From positions 930,001 to 994,000 of the forward strand of contig JAHRBC010000008.1 in assembly GCA_022702545.1 (NCBI GenBank): 64,000 nt of DNA, written 5' to 3'. The notes under the pieces were generated by a model, which was given only the letters and a program-made list of their open reading frames with translations, ran no database searches and was not told where the DNA came from. Positions 1 to 11,562 of the stretch are shown one piece after another. A program made the position numbers and the translations under genes. Each line of letters begins with the position of its first letter. Positions within the stretch are counted from its first letter, which is position 1. The DNA is from Phycomyces nitens. Lineage: Eukaryota > Mucoromycota > Mucoromycetes > Mucorales > Phycomycetaceae.

Positions 1-2214
1 CGGCCAACACAATCAAAAAGACGAAAGCATAAGCATGTTGAAGATCTCGCGATGCCGTCTTTTGTTACCAAGGATACCTCGGTCAAAGAACCAGGTTCAT
101 AACGCGATACATATGTACACACAATATTAAACCTAGAATATTCTAGAAACCCATCATCTCTGGACTGACAGATATGAACCACAACTAGAGGTATTATAGA
201 TACAACACACAATTTCCTGGCTGATAGACCCACCACAGGAAGAGCTTGCTGTTGCTGCAAAAAAAGTCAATGAGATTAAAGAATGTATCATTAGTGCGGC
301 CGGAAAGATATCTCACAGGAGGTGCAAGGTAGACCCAATTTATTTGCTCATGAGCTATGTATTAAGAATATCCATGAGCCTTAGATCCTCACAATCACAG
401 GCAGTTCGGGAAGTGGGAAGAGTACGACGATCCGCTTACTAGCAAAGACAATGCCGTACAAGCTGTTGGAATGGGTTAACCCTACGAACAATAATAACAT
501 ATTGAATGTCAATGATCATGCTGAATATATGTCTAGCATGGATCATTTTGAAGAATTCATGAGACGGGCCATTCAAGTCAATAGTTTCGATAGACCAGCT
601 TTGGATGGAGCTAGAGTACATAAGAATCCAAAGATGCCCGGAAAAGTCATCTTGCTCGACGACATACCTGATCTTACTACTCCAACTATAAAAGAACGGT
701 TCCATAGAATACTGAGAGCCTGCACAACAAACACTAATCCAGTCCTGGTTGTCATTGTCGTCAGTGAGGCCTGGATGGAGACTGACTTGAGCTGGAAGAA
801 GCAAACCGAAGAGAAACTGATTTCTCTGCGAGACATTGTGCCAGAGGATATAGCAAATGGACCTTATTACAGGGAGATAAAGTAAGTGAAATTAAGCATC
901 CAAAACACACATCTTCACTCATTAATCCAAGGCTGAATGGTGTTACCAAGAAGAATATATCGACCTTGCTTCGTAAGATTCGTGATACAGAGATCAAAAG
1001 ATTTGAAGATCGAAAACAGAGACCCACACGCACACACACAATGGATCAAGTGCCTTGTCTGAGCTTAGCAGATATTGATACTATAGCCGAATCAAGTCAA
1101 GGAGACATTCGGTTTGCCATTAATACCTTGCAGTTTAATTTCTTTTCATTGGAATCTTCATCAAAGCATCGCAACAAGAAAGACTCCCAGGACAAAGGGT
1201 AAATTGGTTCAATAAGATTTATATCCCATACTAACAAACGGGTTTAGTGATCGGATAGAAGTACCAAGTCTGTTTCATTCACTTGGAAAAGTTCTCTACA
1301 GAAAAAGTATATATAGATATATATGCTGTATATAAAGTATTTTTCTAATATTATATGCAGGAGATTCCACTGGAAATCTAGAGACTTCACCCAAGGTTGG
1401 ATATATTACAAAGTAAACATACTACTTGTAGTTAATGACTATTTTAATGTAGGTCTTGATTGAGACGCTACCTGAAAACTTGGACAAGTTTCTCTCTCAC
1501 TTGCATGAAAACACTCCATATTTCTGTGATGATATCAGCCAATTAAATACTGCGATACAGTGTTTTGGTGAAGGAGATGTATTGGCCTCTATGGGGGACT
1601 GGAGGGTAAGAAAGAGAGATATAGAGACATGGATCTAAATATGCGCCTTAGGATACGGCACAATTGATGTATCAAGCGATATCTACGATTGGCGGTATAA
1701 TGAATATACCTCCTTCAAAAAAGAAGGGGACGATGTTTTGCATGAGAAAACCGACTGTGATAACAAAAAGGGATATTTCTGAACAAAAGAAAGGTAATAT
1801 ATATGTCTTGTGTATTTTGTCTTATATTCTATATAGCGGATCGGCAATTTATATTTCCAGCGTCTGTAATGGCTTCCTGCACAGCCCATAACGATAATAC
1901 ATTGTCTTCAGAATGGGAAGAAGCAATTGAAGATTTCACTAGTGATGAAGGTACATAAGAATAGGATACTCCAAAGCTACAGAACCATTAATTTTAAATC
2001 CAACGTTATAGAAAATGAATTCAATAGTGAATCTGAAGGTGGGATCGATTGGGTCGAATTGGCTCGAATGACAGATGATGCAGAGGCTACTGATAAAGTG
2101 AGCCTTACACCAGCAAAAGATGATGAAGATGACTATATGTTTGAGAGTGGAATTGACTGGGACAAAGCTGCAGAGATCGCAGATGCTGCAGAGGCAGAGT
2201 ACACTCTTGTTTGA
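1..2214 (+). CDS. rad17: RAD17/RAD24-like DNA-damage checkpoint clamp loader, 5'-partial
   Basis: Rad17 joins the small RFC subunits in a nuclear complex that loads the 9-1-1 clamp at DNA damage (family knowledge). I read exons at <1-94, 147-190, 239-328, 385-881, 932-1198, 1248-1306, 1361-1395, 1453-1615, 1652-1793, then two more to 2214, all joined by GT..AG introns in frame. Visible in order: the LWTDRYEPQLE / EELAVAAKK entry motif of Rad17, a Walker A loop GSSGSGKSTT (from about 403), a Walker B-like VILLDDIPDL (about 645), the sensor-like GDIRFAINTLQF (about 1100), and the family's LFHSLGKVLYRK and ENLDKFLSHLHEN blocks. The start codon lies left of the window. The intron at 1616-1651 would be only 36 bases, so that junction is less certain. 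The C-terminus is acidic with a repeated GIDW motif. It converges on the JmjC gene, with 119 bp between stops. Confidence 0.9.
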
Positions 2215-2333
2215 AAGAAATGTGCTTATGTATTTAATATGTAATATTTATACAAATGCGTGGAATATCCACAGGTTATAATAGTACTAATAAGAAGAAT
2301 AAAGATATTTACTGATATGTCTTGATCGAAAAG

Positions 2334-4305
2334 TTATGGAGCGCCATCATAGACACTTCTCCACCCAAACAGCATGATGTTGTTTAATTGCAGAGCATCC
2401 ACACGATTGATCTCTCTGAATTGTCTGGTAATCTCAATGCAGCGACCAATGTTTTCTGGGCTGATGAAATCGTATGCACACTTGATAGCACTATGGTAGT
2501 TGGAAACTTGATGAGCGCAGCCTGCTGGGATATAGACAGCATCTCCAGGGTTCTGGTATATTCTCCAGCTCTTGATATTGTGCTCTTTAAAGAGTCTCTT
2601 TTGAAGACTATCGTTGAGATAAATCCATTGACTGTGTATAGGATCAATTATTCGGGTGGATCTCTCTCGAGCAATCTTGGTTAAAAACACCTTGATCTCA
2701 GCAAGATCCTCATAAGCATAGATATCCCATACTGCTGCTGGATTGTCATCGGTCTTGTCAGCATAGCACATTACGTTGACTGCATCAGCCATGTCGCAGT
2801 GCAGATTAGTAGTACCCACACCCTTTTCGCCTTTAGCTGATCCGTATGCGATGAACATCTTTGGTCCAAGATCGGATGGGATATATTCATTGGGCAATCG
2901 GTTGGAAATGTTAAAATAGCCGTCTGCAGTACAGTACTCTTTAACCGGAAGCATATCCATAAAGTCTTTGTAGAGTCTAGGCGAATGGTCACTAAAGTTT
3001 TCAGTAGGAGGCCAATCCTAAGATAATGTAATTGGTAAGAAAGGCGATTCTCATCTCCTAGTTGAAAATTACCTTGATCTTTAGAGTTTTCGATTCACCT
3101 GTAGACGGTGTGTACCCTGGACGTTTGGTGTGATTCATAAATCCAGTAAAGTAATTTTTGACGGTTGATTGATCAACTTCTCCTGTTGCGCAATCGATTA
3201 CTTCGATCATCTCTGTATTATAGTTACTGATAAAATAGCTAGGTGACCATGATACATCACTGTTTGTTCGTACATCGTGAACGACCACAGGTTTTCCTCT
3301 TCGCCATTCTTTCTGGAATGCGTCTATAGTTGCCTTTTCGATTGGTAGATATAGTACATCTTCTAATAGAAATAATTATGAGAAACCATCTGTTTGTACA
3401 TGTGTGTATTTTGACATACTGTAGTCCAATTCTTGGTTATCTTGCCCAAAAACTTCTTGTCGCTTATTTGCGATACTCTGAGACTCTTTTATAAGCTGAT
3501 TGATGGTAGCTTCTTCGTATTTTATAATGGGAATCATATGGTGTTTTGTGTGGCTACGGTATTGTCTGCATACTTTTACTTTGTCCTTCTTTTTCAGATC
3601 CCAATCTGAACCATAGCAATGTACACAGACATCCGATCCACAAACTCCACATGTAAAGTGTGCATTCAGTATACTCGTCTGGCAAAAATCACAGATATGG
3701 CGAGCATAGTGAACAGGTGCACGACGACGAATAGATCTACTATATTCGCTAACAAAATCGACTTCGCCCTTTAACATGTTGATTAATGGACCAGAGAGCT
3801 GATTCAGCACATATGCTTTGTGATCCTCTGAAGAAGCTATGATATCGTGTCGTACTCTCGACTGGACCTTATCATCCATATCTGTGCTTATAAAATATGG
3901 GCTGGTGAGTATTTCTCCATTATCAACAGAGTCATCCGTTGCACGAAAGTCTTTGAATCGACAAGAGTCTCCACCCTTTTTCTGAACACAGGCACGGCAT
4001 GAGTATACGCTTTTCCATCTCCTCAAGCAAGCATACTGTTGTACATTAAGAGGGATTTCGTGCTTTTGTATGAGATTATTCTGGATTATACTGCTGTCAA
4101 TGTAACCAAGTTGATTAATCGGGATAGATGGTTCGAGATTATGTTTAGTTTCTAAAGTAGCAGATTTGGTGTCAGATTTTATCTTGGCATGGGGCTTGGG
4201 CTTCTTGTCCAAAGGAACAACGGGCTTGATTTCAATTGGCCTTTTTTTAGTACATCTTGTAACGGAAATGGCGTCTGTGTTTTGAGCCCTGTTTCTTTTT
4301 GGCAT
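2334..4305 (-). CDS. KDM3/JMJD1-like JmjC histone lysine demethylase
   Basis: Predicted Fe(II)/2-oxoglutarate-dependent histone demethylase, probably acting on H3K9 by KDM3 homology. Three exons (4305-3420, 3362-3073, 3017-2334) total 1,860 bases, a 619-residue protein. Residues 1-90 are basic and low-complexity. A cysteine/histidine zinc finger typical of KDM3 follows (CDFCQTSILNAHFTCGVCG and a later CVHCYG). Next comes FQKEWRRGKPVVVHDV, then DWPPTENFSDHSPRLYKDF, which sits just before JmjC in this family. In the JmjC domain the iron ligands are visible as LHCDMADAVNVM (HxD) and the distal His in GCAHQVSNYHSAIKCAYDF. It is shorter than animal KDM3 because the N-terminal region is reduced. 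The start is the first ATG, followed at once by a basic stretch. Substrate specificity is inference. Confidence 0.9.
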
Positions 4306-4309
4306 AACT

Positions 4310-5110
4310 GTTTGCGACTAAAGTAAAGATTAACCAAGAGAATCCCAGGTTATTTGAATTGGGCGATTATGACAGTCACATATTTAAACTCCTCCACAAT
4401 TATCACTCGCTTTGCATATTTTTGTATCAAATATTACAATTGCTTTAAATCCATCTGGAAGAAAAGGCCTTTTTTTTTAAGGTACACTTTTGAAGATTGG
4501 AAAGTAAATAAGAGAGGCAATTATAGCTGGGCAGAGTGTGTATACAATCCAGAGCAAGTCAGTCATTTGTTAATAATAAAAGAATCCGGCTTCAGGACAT
4601 TGTCATGAACTCGAGCACAATGTGTACTACAGTAAGAATAATGGGGCAGTACTCGAGGATTATGTATTGGTTTAATGAAAAACGAGGATTTACATAGGAA
4701 ATATTATAAAATTACGTTGTTCAGGATATTCATTATATTGGATATCTTGAACCACCAAGAGACATTTTCACCAGATAAATATCAAGACTTAATAGTCTAT
4801 ATGTGTCATTTCATATAATGCAACTTTACTGACAAATATGAACTATATAAGCAAGATAAAATATCCTTTGAAAAGTCTGTCTGAAATACATGCTTTTTAT
4901 TCATCTAATACAGCTGAATTATACTCTCTATTAGGTGCATGCGCACTTGCTACATTGATATAAAAAGGCGTGATAGACAAGTGTTTTCGTTTATTATTGC
5001 GATACTTATGAAGCCATGTAAACCAAAGCCAGCTTTTATGTTTTTTTTTAAAAAAAAATGAAACACAGCCTTTTAACCTATTTTTATTTACCATCAAGTT
5101 TTTTATTACT
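4310..5110. other. AT-rich spacer with no supported gene
   Basis: It lies between the JmjC start codon and the end of the decayed ornithine carbamoyltransferase. Small open frames (for example 4354-4608 plus) have no recognisable domain, splice partner or codon pattern. The first few hundred bases presumably hold the JmjC promoter. Confidence 0.5.
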
Positions 5111-5121
5111 GATAGAATAGT

Positions 5122-6330
5122 TCATTTTCGATTATCTGCTTCAGAAAACACAAGGGAATGATGTGAATAAAACATTTGAATGAAAAAAAAGCTATTTATC
5201 ACCAAGAGAATAAGCCTAATCTCTATAAAACTAACTTTTTTTATCAACCTCTTCTTGTTTCCCTGGAAGACGGCCCATAAGCACCCAGTCAAGCTTGACC
5301 TTTCCTCGCTTAGTAAGTTCAACTGGTACTTGGTAACCAGAAAACTCCTTTATGTGAATAGTCTTTTTCTTCTTCTTGCTATCCCATACTTGTCCTGTCA
5401 CAGCTCTGTTAGAGAATCGATTTATTGAAAACCAAGGTGGATATATTTACATAACATGTATCAATTACAATTATATCAGTATCTCAAATATAGTTTGAAT
5501 GATATGGTTCCGCGGTGCAGATTCCAAATTCAGGAAACGAAACCAACATATCTTGTAGGATATTATTGACATCACCAACCCATGCAACTCGCAGTCCGGA
5601 AAGTTTCTTAGAAGAGTACTGGATTGGTGCAGTATATTGGTTGCCTTTTACATTATTACGGTAGTGGGTAAATACTCGTGTAGAGTCATTAGATAAGCAA
5701 GGATATGTGTAGGATGATATTTTAAAAAAGAGTATTGATTACAGCTACAGTAGATTTCTTGGCTAAAAGCTGTGATGGTTATATGATAAGTACAAACTAG
5801 GTTGTATGCAAGTAAATCTATCATCTGGTCTACCCGATTTCTTCATGGCCTTTTTACACGGGCCATGATTTTATTGACCATGGAATTAGTAATCCGAGAG
5901 TTATCCAAAAGAGACCCATTGATGCCCAATTGAATATCCTGACCTCTCAAAAGATAGGATATCAACTTAATACAGTTACATAAGACATCAAGAGCTAAAT
6001 TAGAAAGTGGGATTATCTATGTAGGCTATTGTTGTCGCTGCTATTTGGGTACGTGTTTGTCTCTTTGAGAACAAGAGTACAAGGGTATTCCAAATCAAGG
6101 GACGCTCTATTTGGGCATGAGGATAATTGTATTTAGTCTCAATCTTGAGTTTAATAGCACGGTTGGCAAATTCAAAAAAGCTCTTTGGCAGAAAAGTCAG
6201 CTATGATTATAAGATGCTTTGGATTAAGAGTACAAGAAAGGATAATATTATGAGCCTGGTTGAGAAATCCAATCGAGTTTTACAAACAAGACAATTAAAA
6301 GTATACAAAAAATATTACCTTTAATGCTTG
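5122..6330 (-). pseudogene. Decayed ornithine carbamoyltransferase (OTC/ARG3-type)
   Basis: Reading the minus strand from about 6250 down gives, in several frames broken by stops and shifts, the landmarks of ornithine carbamoyltransferase in the right order. A carbamoyl-phosphate-site relic reads SKRQTRTQ (family STRTR). Then come DIQLGINGSLLDNSR, SMVNKIMARVK, the substrate-region relic YHPTHILAYLMTLHE, LSGLRVAWVGDVNNIL, VWDSKKKKKTIHIKEFSGYQV, LPGKQEEVDKK, and the terminal FYSHHSLVFSEADNRK. An in-frame stop follows MARVKRP, and the catalytic STRTR is altered. About 75 bases between the PTF and DIQLG blocks where only a few residues are expected suggest a retained intron, so this looks like a decayed gene copy rather than a processed one. 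A working copy would be expected elsewhere in the genome. Confidence 0.82.
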
Positions 6331-6529
6331 ATCCTATCAGTTTTTTTTTACCAAAAAAATTTGGAAACAGTTGGATCGAATATTGTAAACCAAAGAAACC
6401 AAAGCCTAGAAAAGTACTATCTACAGGAAAATCCTATGATACTATACTAAATAATGATTCAATCGTATTTGTACAGATTCCTTCCCATAGTAACGAGTCA
6501 ATTCAATATTCAATAATAATCAGTGTTTA

Positions 6530-7610
6530 TTGAAACAGCTCGGTATTTTGGTGAGCCACCATCTGCCTTATTTTAATCTATACGATTTAGCATTGAGATC
6601 CAATGCTTTTCACATACTTCAATTGATATTATTTCTCCACTCCTCATGGATTGTAAAACCCAACTCCCTGATATTTGTTGAAGCTGGTAATCTTAACCTC
6701 ATATTGCCCTCAAGATAACCTTACAAGCTATCAATAGGATCGAGATATGGGCTATTTGGCGGTCATACCATTACTGGTATACCAAGGTACTTCTTCCGGT
6801 TCCCAGCCAGCTTTGACTGATTTCAAGGAGTATTATCTTCTTGATGAATAGACATTTCGTCATAAAGTTTGTTTAAATTATCCAAGAAAGAGACAAGTCT
6901 TCTTTCCAGTAAGTTGATAAAGGCATACTAGTCAATAGTGTTGATTATGGTCTTCAAATAGCCAACTCCTCCTGCCAGCATATAACCTCACACTATTACT
7001 GAACCACCCCAAACTACATTCTTGGAATAATTCAGTCTTTTATGAACCTTTTCATCCGAAAGCGCCACACTCGCTTTTTTCGATCCTTGGGGAATAGCTT
7101 GAATCTAGATTCATCACCCAAGATTTTATCCCATCGTTTGCTGGGGTTTCTGGAGTGTCAAGCAAAGGCTAGACACTTCTTTTATGTCTTTTTGATAGCT
7201 GTGGACTAAACACAGTGTGACAAGAAGATACTCCAATTGTATGAATGGCACGGCGGATGGTAGTCTTTGGGATGTAATTCCCCGTTGAGTCTTTCATGGT
7301 ATTTGTCAGGTTTTCAAGTGTAACCCTATGATTCTTTTTCATTTCATTCTTAAGCTGACGTAAATTGCGTTCATTAAGAATCTTTGAACGTCCTTTCGCT
7401 TTTTGGCAAATACAGTGCATGTCTTGTATATCTGTATGGTTCTTTGAACAGTTGCTTTGGGTATACTAGTTTCGCTTGAAATAACAGAATGTGAAATGAC
7501 ATGAGGACCTCCAATAATCAAACCTTTCTGGTAATCTGAAAGTTGATTTCATTTATAAAGGGGGTTCATGTTAATCTGGTGAGACATGGTTGGATTCCAA
7601 TGAGAATAAG
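6530..7610 (-). mobile_element. Dead Tc1/mariner element, copy 1 (transposase pseudogene)
   Basis: The minus strand carries a degenerate Tc1-type transposase across nearly its full length. From high to low coordinate there is a helix-turn-helix region (SIPKATVQRTIQIYK), the second HTH-like part TTIRRAIHTIGVSS, the DDE block ILGDESRFKLFPKD (family WSDESKFELF), VVWGGSV..GYMLAGGVGYL (family VWGCFSYYGVGPL), the second aspartate block HQEDNTP (family QQDNAPCH), SPYLDPID (family SPDLNPIE) and the C-terminal GGSPKY (family GGPTKY). Stops and frameshifts interrupt it throughout, so it cannot encode a working enzyme. Terminal inverted repeats were not found by eye, so the ends are approximate. Confidence 0.85.
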
Positions 7611-7812
7611 GGTGTAGTATTGATATGCCATCTACAAGAGATTGAATAGCGACTCGTTGCTATAGAGATCTGTCTTTTGTAAATCTAATCATAATCATCA
7701 TAACCGTAGCTTTATGTTTCATATGATATAGTAAGAATATTATTTTTATTAAGCGTATAAAAATATTAAATTAAATAAAGAAAGGAATATTTAGAAAATA
7801 AAACTATCTAAA

Positions 7813-7886
7813 AGTCTCTGTGAGATTCGAACTCACGGTCTTCCAACCAAGGCCGGAAAACCACCTGTCAAGTCAACCAAAAGCCA
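7813..7886 (-). other. tRNA-like fragment (T-arm intact)
   Basis: On the minus strand, 7836-7820 forms a perfect T-arm (GTGAG, loop TTCGAAT, CTCAC) carrying a B-box-like GTTCGAATC. A weak anticodon-arm-like stem lies upstream. I could not find a 5' strand matching the seven bases after the T-arm, so an acceptor stem is missing and this is probably a tRNA pseudogene or the head of a tRNA-derived SINE rather than a functional tRNA. Confidence 0.35.
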
Positions 7887-7959
7887 ACTATAGACCGAGA
7901 CGGGATGTTCAAAAGAACAACAAAATTCAAAAGACTAGGGCTATTCCTCACTGTTTTAA

Positions 7960-8760
7960 GCAACAAAGGCTATATTCAGTTACGAGACCCCGCCTCTTTC
8001 GTTTCATCTAAACGCGATTTTACATTCTCTGGATTAACATTATCAAAGTGCTCTTGGGTATAACTACTAGAGTAGCACAACCAAGAACGATCAATATAGT
8101 CTTGTAGCCCAGGGGGGCTACGGGCGAGAATTAAACATTGTTTCCAGCGCAAAATAATGGCCTAAAGACGTTCAGCCAAAATCCTGACAAGCATATCTTC
8201 GCAGTAACTGGTCCCATTAACCGACCGCGAGAGATTAGAGGCTTGAATAAAGTATGACTTTATACACTGTTACAATATTGATTTCCGGACAGCAAGAAAT
8301 CGGCCAGATATCACAACGGCCATAGACCACACTCAGGGCTGAAATCCCTACTCAGTTTTGGTAAAAAAATTACCGTCCTGACCTGAAAAGACATCCATAC
8401 CCCAGACACGGAAGTGTCTCTCGCACGGGCTGAGTTGGTTTGGTTTGGTTGCCAAGAGATAGCTTCGTCACTGAAACGCTCGGATGCCAATCTCAAGGCC
8501 ACTGAACTGTCTCGAATCATTGAACTTCCCCATCTGTTGCCAACGAATGCAATATCCGCCTTGACTCGTCATGAAGAGTAGTGGTATCTCACTGGCGCCT
8601 GATGGCTCCCACCTATTCTGTACCTCTCCATGACTGTCTTGACCAAGAGTATGGCCAGACACCAGACTAGAAGATATCAAGACAGAACAGTATTTCTTGC
8701 CGGCCGATTTCAGACCAATGTCTGAAAGGTGTTTGGTTTGACAGCTTTGATTTGCATCGC
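7960..8760 (-). pseudogene. Unidentified decayed coding sequence
   Basis: On the minus strand several long open stretches lie in successive frames: about 8690-8470 (IGIRAFQ end), then a stretch containing VWGMDVFSGQDGNFF, then one containing SNLSRSVNGTSYCEDMLV, then one containing FDNVNPENVKSRLDETKEAG. The region is more GC-rich than its surroundings and reads like former protein-coding sequence broken by stops. I do not recognise the family. It lies between Tc1 and tRNA-like debris, so a transposon origin is possible. Confidence 0.35.
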
Positions 8761-8769
8761 AGCCGTCTT

Positions 8770-9720
8770 TACAAGAGGCTTACTTGATAGCGAGTTATCA
8801 AGTCCAAGGCAGGTACGTCTTATAGGCGGAACCAGGGAGGAGCATACTATTGAATGAAAGTTAATGAGTCTTGAATTGGGATGTTTTGACTTTTGACATT
8901 ACTTACAGATTAACAGAATAGTCCAAGTAAAAAGTGGTTAAAAACAAAGTCCGCATGTCAATATGTTAGTCATTGCAATTCAACAGACAAAAATTATATA
9001 GCATTCAGCTCATTAGAGTACTACATTACTTACCAAATCAGCGCGTCAAAGTAAAAGGTGGGTGGGAAAAAAAAGGGCGTTTTGTTTCTGCCCACACCAA
9101 AGGTTTATTTATTATTTTTTTAATTGCTGTGATGACGCCAGCCTGGGTTGGCCAACGAGATATCTCGTGATTCCTGAGGTCACGTGTGAATTTTGAAGAC
9201 CCTGACATGCTCTACTGAAAAACTGTAGTAAAGCTTGTAAAGGAAAGCAATAAAAGAATCAATGTAAAACAGTAAAGAAGTGTATCTTTTGGACAATGCA
9301 ATTGTAGTATTGTATCCCGTTACCGAGTTTGAATGACTATTCAATACCAGTCAAAAAGTGTAACCAAGTTCCGTTTGTACCTTGAGATATACACACCCAG
9401 CTGAATAAAGTCCAAACTCTACAACCGATCTCTGGCTATTCTTTACAAATACATGACAAGCAAATGTCTGAATAAATTATACACCAAGCACTCATACATC
9501 TCATGTCAAGCGATAGCCGACCATTATACAACAGAGATTTTAACTACAAAGACATTTGAATAATTCAAAACAGCTGTTTGGCACCATACAAATACTCTTT
9601 GGATAGGATACTAAAAACAATTAGAAAGGGGGGTTCAATAACTTATTTTCAAAGTCTTGATTGCAAATAGATAAAACTTGGAAAATAAAAATCAATGAAA
9701 CCCCCTAATCAATAAAAAAT
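8770..9720. other. Spacer with no supported gene
   Basis: Moderately AT-rich sequence between the decayed coding block and the hairpin repeats. No open frame here shows a domain, and I found no convincing RNA gene. Confidence 0.4.
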
Positions 9721-9733
9721 AAAAAATAGTAGT

Positions 9734-9763
9734 AGTCTACTAAGCTCTTCTTCTTAGTAGACT
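9734..9763. repeat. Hairpin repeat, first copy
   Basis: An 11-base perfect inverted repeat (AGTCTACTAAG at 9734-9744 and its complement at 9753-9763) flanks an 8-base loop. The bases just after it (ACTGGAATCT) match those after the second hairpin near 10008 (ATTGGAATCT), so the two are related copies. Confidence 0.6.
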
Positions 9764-9987
9764 GGAATCTTTGAGGCCACCAAAGTGTCAGACATTTATG
9801 ATGGCTGAGTAGGTTTAGAAAAGATATAAAAGAGGACAATATTTCATTGAATAAAAAAGAATCTATCATTCTATCCTCGTTTACGATTCCCAGTGGGTTT
9901 GGCCGATATTGGGTGTATTATAGCATTGGAAGAACAATCCAGATCCAAAACGACAAAAAATAAAAAAAAAAAAAATGCAACAGTACT

Positions 9988-10008
9988 CTACCAAGCTAAG
10001 CTTGGTAG
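9988..10008. repeat. Hairpin repeat, second copy
   Basis: A 10-base perfect inverted repeat (CTACCAAGCT / AGCTTGGTAG) with a one-base centre. The stem differs from the 9734 copy by paired changes that keep base pairing. A further small inverted repeat (GAGACTT / AAGTCTC) follows at about 10040-10060, so the unit may fold into several hairpins. Confidence 0.6.
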
Positions 10009-10116
10009 ATTGGAATCTACGCGGCTACTGAAGTCCAAGCTGAGACTTGGCCAAAGTCTCAGGTACTGCCCCAGTGTCCTACCCAGTCGGAACACCCGTC
10101 TTCATTTTTTCAATTT

Positions 10117-10186
10117 CCATGACCGGGATTCGAACACCCGACCTGTACTATTGAAATCCAACGCGTCAACCCGCCGAGTCGTACAC
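10117..10186 (-). other. tRNA-like sequence (A- and B-box-like), probably SINE or tRNA pseudogene
   Basis: The minus strand has a D-arm-like segment CTCGGCGGGTTGACGCG, an anticodon-arm-like TTGGATTTCAAT and a T-arm-like block TCGGGTGTTCGAATCCCGG. The T-loop region is two bases too long for the stem that forms best, and no acceptor stem pairs across the ends. This fits a decayed tRNA or a tRNA-derived element lying just beyond the hairpin repeat. I would not assign an amino acid. Confidence 0.4.
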
Positions 10187-10199
10187 CAGTATTACCAGT

Positions 10200-11240
10200 A
10201 TATAGAAAATTAAGAAATACGTGCAACTCTTTGCTTGCCTTTTATGGTAATAATGTCTATAGTGTCTGCCCTGCACTTTCTATTAAAATATTGAGCCGCC
10301 CACTCAAGATAATAGGTTCTTTACATCTGTAGCTAATCACCAAGTCTCATACTAATCCAATCCGCTCTTTTCTTTTTCTGCTGCTACCTCTACTGCATTT
10401 TATGTATTTCAAAAAAAACAGTCTTTGGTTATAGTTTAGTAGATTCCAATTGGGATTACTTTTTTATACACACTCTATTTGATCAACATCCTGCCATCAA
10501 CAGGCGCGCAACAAACCTTGGGCTGTCACCAATAAAAAAAAAGAATACTAAAATATTTCTTGCATTGGCTAATGTACAAAAAGAAAGGAAACAATACCCT
10601 TGCGACCATTTGTCACTCTTGTTTTCTCTATAAAAACCATTTGCAATCTTGAATCTAGTATCAGCTTTGTTGATTCTGTTCATTCAAACCAAGGGCAAAA
10701 TTATATAAAAAAAAAGATGATATTGAAAGTGAGCAAAAAGATAACAAGATAATATAAACCTGGATTTGCACCTGACAGCATGTTGGATATATATTATACT
10801 TGGAATATATATCCCAACGTATGGATGAAATCCTCATGAAAATTGGAGACAGAATCATAATTTTATCTATCAGGCGTGCAAGGCTTTTTTCGTAAAAGAG
10901 ATGTACAAGAGGAAGAAACTCACTAGAAACTCTAAATTACCACTGAATAAATATATTTGCTGGTTTCAATACATTAGCTTTGGCCTAACGTCAATGAAAT
11001 CTTTCAAAATGATACTGGGTGTTCTGATCACCGTATTTTACCCATTAAAACCTAGACCGAGAGTAATTTACACCAGTTAAATATCTGTAAATATGTTCAC
11101 TGCATTTCCATCCTTTACTGACTTTAACTTTACCTGCAACTCTTTACTAGTAAATACCAATAGTGAATAAAAGAAAGGCTTTGAATAATTCATAAGTTAT
11201 ATAATCTATATTGGCTGCTTAAATATACTTTCAATAATCT
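10200..11240. other. AT-rich spacer with no supported gene
   Basis: Low-complexity AT-rich sequence with scattered homopolymer runs. Short open frames at 10483-10858 on the minus strand have no recognisable features. Confidence 0.4.
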
Positions 11241-11562
11241 ATTTCAACGATATTCTGAGATATAGTTAAAAGGGTGAATAAACATATCTTTTGTACATAA
11301 TCTATTTGTAAGGTGGTTGTTGACTTGCAGATATAATAGTCGGTCATATAGGTTTATCAATTGTGAAAAGAAAAGACATGTTTTGATCACCATAACTGAA
11401 AGCAATGTATTTGTTGGTATTGGAAACAAAAAAAAATGATTTATTTCAAGGAGATTTTTATCATGATTTGCTATTTTGATGATGTCTAGTGTACAGAGAG
11501 GATGCTTTTTGGGGTTGTCTATTTTACAATTTTTACAGGATATATACAGATATTGAATTGGC

